From CAYMZZ01 sp046297935 (GTDB taxonomy: Bacteria > Bacteroidota > Bacteroidia > Chitinophagales > Chitinophagaceae), in contig JBKBHA010000011.1 in the NCBI GenBank assembly GCA_046297935.1, forward strand, positions 1-64,000: 64,000 nucleotides of DNA, in the 5' to 3' direction. How positions within the stretch are numbered: position 1 is the first letter of the stretch; each line of letters begins with the position of its first letter. Below the pieces are notes generated by a model. The model ran no database searches. It saw only the letters and a program-made list of their open reading frames with translations, and was not told where the DNA came from. Below are positions 60,485 to 64,000 of the stretch, in pieces. A program made the position numbers and the translations under genes.

Positions 60485-62110
60485 TTAAAGGTTAACAGAA
60501 AGTAGGTTTTGTATGCTGTGGAAAGGGAGCACATAACTGTATTGATCGTCGCCGGCGAGGATGATACCCAACACCCGACCATTGCCGTCAAGAACAACCG
60601 CGCCAGAGTCGCCGGGATCAGAAATTTTGCTTGTTCTGATCAGGTTATCGAAAGTTTGGATATATGCTGATCCGTTTGTAGTAGTGAGTTCGACATCCGT
60701 CTTGGATACGGAAACGACTTCGATTCTTCCTCTTTTTCGGCCCGATACTGATCCATAACAGTACACTTCCAGTGCTTCGGTAATCTCGTTTCTCGGGATG
60801 GCCGATTTGACAGTGATACTTTTGCCTGTATCGTACTCAAAGGTTCTGTTCTCGAGGTCTTTTGCCGCAATCCGCGCCAGTGCCACGTCGAGCTGTGGCG
60901 AAAGATGTCCTTCAACAGCATGGGATTTAAGTGCAACTCGAACACGGTTACTGTTTGCGAAGTCCCAGCCTGGCGTGGTGGCAGGATAACTTTTGCTAGC
61001 GTAGCTGACTTTAATCTGTATGTCTGTTTTTCCCTGTTGAGGAGGTTTAACTATCTGATCTGGGAAAAGCACATGAAAGCAGGTTATGAGATAGTGCTGT
61101 GTAGTTTCCGCGTCGATTTTACGTGTTACTTTTAAACCAATTGTGCCGAAATTGCTAAAGTTGGTCCGCGAAATATTGGTACCAATCCTCGCCGGTGCAT
61201 AGATATGTCCGGGATGCAATATTTGACTTTGCGCAACAGCGATAGGTTTTTCTACAACATCTGTGGCTAGCCATCTTCCCCCATACATCAATCGATCAGG
61301 TATAATTTCGCTTTTTGAGAGCTGATCGTCCGCTAGTTTCCGTCGTACAAGAAAAATTAGGGCCTTTTCAGGAATTTGCCTTCCCTCCACCTTTTTGAGG
61401 CCAATTTCGGCCCCCACTATATTCGGATATTGGGCTTTCCAGCTATCATAGTTTTCTGCAATCGCTGCGCGTAAAATCGCATCCTGTTCATCGTTTGGCA
61501 GTTCTGAAAATTTGTTGCCCATTTCTTTCAGGCCCTCTTTTGTCAGCATTCTTTTATAGTTCTTGATCTGGAGTATCAGATCTATGAGGTCGTGCCAAAA
61601 TTTTGATCCAAAGCTCAGGAACACACCGGTAAAACAGCATCCAACGATCGTAATCAAGATCGCACCCAAACTACATTGTTGCATGGTCTCCCAGCCCAGA
61701 TTACTGCTGGGATCATCGAGGTTATGGAGAATAGCAAAAAGATCAGCTCGAAAGATGATGGCCGTGACACAGCCAAATAGAATACTTACTTTAAGGATTC
61801 TGTACTCCCGATTTTTTTCTTCGGCCTCATCGTTTCTTTTTCGCGCCATGTTGCCAAACCCAAACAGCTTTCTGAAACGATTTGCTTTTCCCGATCCTGT
61901 TCTGGTATCGGACCAATAGAATTTAAAGAAATTGGCTATTCTTTCTGCAATAAGCGTGAGTATGAACATCAACAGGAGCAGTTGTATTGTGCTGCTCTCA
62001 CTATCAGACTTGGAGCCATCCTGTGCGTACAGTTCCATCGAAATAATGGAGGAAGCTATCAACAGCCATATTTTCCAAGCTTTTTGCGTCCGGTTCGTTC
62101 TGCTGAACAT
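60485..62110 (-). CDS. Membrane-anchored trypsin-like serine protease
   Basis: The 541-residue protein has three to four hydrophobic segments in the first 180 residues (about 12-28, 43-62, 100-120 and 138-160), a linker, and a trypsin-like S1/S1B domain (about 300-541). The triad appears as His in T-C-F-H-V-L-F, Asp in L-D-V-A-L-A-R-I and Ser in D-P-G-D-S-G-A-V. The protease domain may face either side. Similar proteases with membrane anchors occur in several conflict or signalling settings; the actual role is unknown. Confidence 0.8.
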   Translation of the reverse strand: MFSRTNRTQKAWKIWLLIASSIISMELYAQDGSKSDSESSTIQLLLLMFILTLIAERIANFFKFYWSDTRTGSGKANRFRKLFGFGNMARKRNDEAEEKNREYRILKVSILFGCVTAIIFRADLFAILHNLDDPSSNLGWETMQQCSLGAILITIVGCCFTGVFLSFGSKFWHDLIDLILQIKNYKRMLTKEGLKEMGNKFSELPNDEQDAILRAAIAENYDSWKAQYPNIVGAEIGLKKVEGRQIPEKALIFLVRRKLADDQLSKSEIIPDRLMYGGRWLATDVVEKPIAVAQSQILHPGHIYAPARIGTNISRTNFSNFGTIGLKVTRKIDAETTQHYLITCFHVLFPDQIVKPPQQGKTDIQIKVSYASKSYPATTPGWDFANSNRVRVALKSHAVEGHLSPQLDVALARIAAKDLENRTFEYDTGKSITVKSAIPRNEITEALEVYCYGSVSGRKRGRIEVVSVSKTDVELTTTNGSAYIQTFDNLIRTSKISDPGDSGAVVLDGNGRVLGIILAGDDQYSYVLPFHSIQNLLSVNL

Positions 62111-62213
62111 TTTGTGTGTGTGTTGCTAATAACAGCAAGCTACCAAGCCACCTTACGCAGGTCAACCGGGGCATTTCCCGTTTTTTGCCGGGAAAAAGAA
62201 CAGAGAGAAAGGA

Positions 62214-62873
62214 TCAGGGAGTTATCAGGTTATGGCGGATGGCGTAGAGCACCAGGCCTACACGGGTATTGACCCTACATTTTTTGAAAAGCGATTCGCG
62301 GTAGCCGTCAATAGTTCGTTCGCTTAAGTGCATTTCCTCTGCAATTTCGCGATAGCTTTTTTCGGAACAGGCCAGTTTAAGGAATTCCTGTTCGCGTTCA
62401 GACAGTCCGCCATTTGCCTGCAAATTGGCCGGGTCGCTGACGAGACTGTGAATGGAGCGTAATACTTTACGGGTCACCAGATCATTGTAGTAGTATCCAA
62501 GACTGAGTACCTGTTCAAAAGCATACCTCAGTTCTTCCGGATCAGCGTCCTTCAGAACATAACCGCGGGCGCCATTCCTGATCATTTTAAGAATAACCTG
62601 ATCGGTATCAAGAATGCTAAGTGCCAGCACTTTGATGTCGGGATAATTGGCTCTCAACCAGTCGGCTGTTTCATAACCGTTCATTTCCTTCATGTCTACA
62701 TCGAGCAGTATGATATGTGGTTGATCGGATTGTGGGAGTTTTTCGATCAGTTCGCGACCGTTAACAGCTTCCAGCACCACCCGGTGGCGGGGAAACAAAT
62801 TGATGAGGGCTGCCAGGCCCTTGCGAAACAGAGCATGATCGTCGACGATGGCTATCAGTATTTCCTCATTCAT
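62214..62873 (-). CDS. NarL/LuxR-family response regulator
   Basis: This 219-residue regulator has a receiver domain (phospho-acceptor Asp58; Asp11/Asp12; Lys near 108) and a LuxR-type helix-turn-helix (L-S-E-R-E-Q-E-F-L-K-L-A-C-S-E-K-S-Y-R-E-I-A near 157-178). Its start overlaps the kinase stop by 8 bp. The pair is a typical Bacteroidota two-component system. Confidence 0.93.
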   Translation of the reverse strand: MNEEILIAIVDDHALFRKGLAALINLFPRHRVVLEAVNGRELIEKLPQSDQPHIILLDVDMKEMNGYETADWLRANYPDIKVLALSILDTDQVILKMIRNGARGYVLKDADPEELRYAFEQVLSLGYYYNDLVTRKVLRSIHSLVSDPANLQANGGLSEREQEFLKLACSEKSYREIAEEMHLSERTIDGYRESLFKKCRVNTRVGLVLYAIRHNLITP

Positions 62874-63651
62874 ATGGAACAGTTAGTTTGATCTGGGTTC
62901 CCTGACCTGCTTCGCTATTAATTTGCACCGCTCCTCCCATCAGTTGAGCGCGGTTTCGCATGTTGTTAATGCCCAGGCCGCGACTGCTATTTTCGAGGTT
63001 CGCCTGATTGAATCCGCGTCCGTCATCCTGCAGGGTCAGCGTCATCTGAGCTTCGTCAAATTCGAGGGATACTTCCACTTTTCTGGCTTCGGCATGCTTT
63101 AGTACATTTTGTAAGCATTCCTGTACGATCCGAAAACTAATTAATTTTTTGCGTGGATCAATGGCAGGTGCAGACCCAAGTCGGTGAAAGCTTACCTGCA
63201 GCATGCCGGTCTTTCTAATCCGATCCAGCTCCGTTTCGATCAGCTCCTCCAGCGGTTGTTGCTGAATACGATCACTGTTAAGGCTGCGGGCAATATCCCG
63301 AAGATCGTTGATGGCTCTGCTGATAGTTTCCCGAACTTCGTTGAGCCCTTCCTGTTCCGATTGCCCTCTGGCGGTAAGAATATTAACCTGCACTTTTGCG
63401 AGGCTCAGGGTCTGTCCCACATTGTCGTGTATTTCTTCGCAAATACTATTGAAAATCTGATCCTGTATTTCTATACGGGTTTCCAGTAATTGTTTTTCAA
63501 AACTTTCCTGCAGCTGCTTTTTCTCCCGCGCTGCAGCCAGTTTCCTGTTATTGTAATAGGACACCATTACGAGGAAAATGACCCCGAAAAATAATAGCAC
63601 CAGGATGACGGCTACTATAACAATCAGGATTTGACTATTTTCTGTCGGCAT
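62866..63651 (-). CDS. HisKA_3-type histidine kinase
   Basis: The 261-residue kinase has one N-terminal membrane span (about 9-30), a dimerisation/phospho-acceptor helix with His in E-E-I-H-D-N-V-G-Q near 71-79 and an HATPase domain (N in Q-E-C-L-Q-N-V-L-K-H, D-D-G-R-G-F, G-L-G-I-N-N-M). It lacks its own sensor domain, so sensing probably comes through the overlapping upstream membrane gene. It is the partner of the NarL-type regulator. Confidence 0.92.
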   Translation of the reverse strand: MPTENSQILIVIVAVILVLLFFGVIFLVMVSYYNNRKLAAAREKKQLQESFEKQLLETRIEIQDQIFNSICEEIHDNVGQTLSLAKVQVNILTARGQSEQEGLNEVRETISRAINDLRDIARSLNSDRIQQQPLEELIETELDRIRKTGMLQVSFHRLGSAPAIDPRKKLISFRIVQECLQNVLKHAEARKVEVSLEFDEAQMTLTLQDDGRGFNQANLENSSRGLGINNMRNRAQLMGGAVQINSEAGQGTQIKLTVPYE

Positions 63652-64000
63652 AGGATGAAAGCGATTGAATAGAAAGCGTAGAGCAAAATCGTAGCTTTCG
63701 GTATCAGAAAGGTGTAAAGGCTCTGCCCGTTTATCATGATTTTTTGATCCAGTATATAAGGTTGCAGGCCGAGCAAAACCAACAGGGTAATTCCAAAAAG
63801 GAGCTGACCGGCGTTAATCCAGAAATACGGGTGTCGAAGCATCGGTAGGCCGTTCTCCTCTAACATAAATAAACGTAGCAGAACCAGACCCGACAGCACA
63901 ATGTATATCAGTTGGGTTAATATAAACGAATAGTTGTTAAAGTTTGTCTTTCCCTGCCAGAAGAAGTAGTTGAGCAAGATAAAAAAGATGGTAAGAGCGC
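63624..64000 (-). CDS. Membrane protein upstream of the kinase, 5' end cut by the window
   Basis: The open frame runs to the window edge; about 125 residues are visible. It has at least three hydrophobic segments and no recognised domain. A TTG at 63977 could be a start, but the frame stays open and hydrophobic up to 64000, so the real start lies outside. It overlaps the kinase gene by 28 bp and is probably its sensor partner. Confidence 0.6.
   Translation of the reverse strand, partial: ALTIFFILLNYFFWQGKTNFNNYSFILTQLIYIVLSGLVLLRLFMLEENGLPMLRHPYFWINAGQLLFGITLLVLLGLQPYILDQKIMINGQSLYTFLIPKATILLYAFYSIAFILCRQKIVKS

Overview
The window is a chromosomal segment of a Bacteroidota bacterium, most likely from the Chitinophagaceae or a close relative. 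The evidence is a type IX secretion C-terminal sorting domain (23190-25217), a TonB-dependent receptor with an N-terminal carboxypeptidase-like domain, a GLPGLI-like protein, two TlpA-type thioredoxins with secretion signals, a DUF2975/YozG-type regulator pair, short AraC regulators, starts without obvious Shine-Dalgarno sites, and a Kdp system with a sigma-54 type response regulator. No rRNA, tRNA, CRISPR array or complete insertion sequence was found.

1-8.1 kb is an AT-rich accessory stretch. It opens with short repeats that look like the end of an IS21-family element, then carries a one-directional run of small, mostly secreted or lipoprotein genes of unknown role (one DUF4253, one TIMP/NTR-like, one NTF2-like), a decayed HigB-like toxin, a 28-bp hairpin tandem repeat and a serine hydrolase with an in-frame stop.

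8.2-31 kb is a mosaic of small enzymes and regulators: AraC/VOC/RibD-like, an alpha/beta hydrolase, SDR plus AraC, AI-2E exporter, CinA and LLM oxidoreductase, cytoplasmic alpha-amylase converging on trehalase, two Crp-like regulators, a T9SS FG-GAP protein, an M23 peptidase, and a GNAT/RBBP9 pair. A thioredoxin-reductase-like gene is frameshifted, and a perfect 17-bp inverted repeat covers its start codon. The TonB receptor at 30.2 kb has two matching 23-bp dyads upstream.

32.7-39.2 kb carries dispersed repeats. Mirror-image GGTGAGAG arrays flank a long CTGCG hairpin and have replaced the 3' ends of both convergent neighbours; a second CTGYG hairpin lies at 39.1 kb. Between them is a minus-strand cluster with a cold-adaptation look (RRM protein, unknown, cold-shock protein, fatty-acid desaturase), then the two TlpA proteins and DUF2975/XRE.

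40-44 kb holds an amidohydrolase fused to a SnoaL domain, followed in the same frame, after a stop, by a start-less DUF4440 domain, then a cyclase/methyltransferase/DinB operon.

44.2-48.2 kb is the most interesting system: a tight three-gene operon of a patatin-like phospholipase, an OLD/RecF-like ATPase and a TIGR02646/PtuB-type HNH nuclease. The last two genes resemble a Septu anti-phage module; the lipase would be an unusual extra component.

48.2-58.7 kb is a complete potassium-scavenging locus: NtrC-type regulator, a leader with twin palindromes and a sigma-54-like promoter, a 37-aa membrane peptide, kdpF, kdpA, kdpB, kdpC, an outer-membrane porin-like protein, the KdpD sensor domain alone, a separate histidine kinase, and a small unknown. 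The window ends with a membrane-anchored trypsin-like protease paired with a beta-barrel-like protein, and a NarL-type two-component pair with a membrane partner cut by the window edge.
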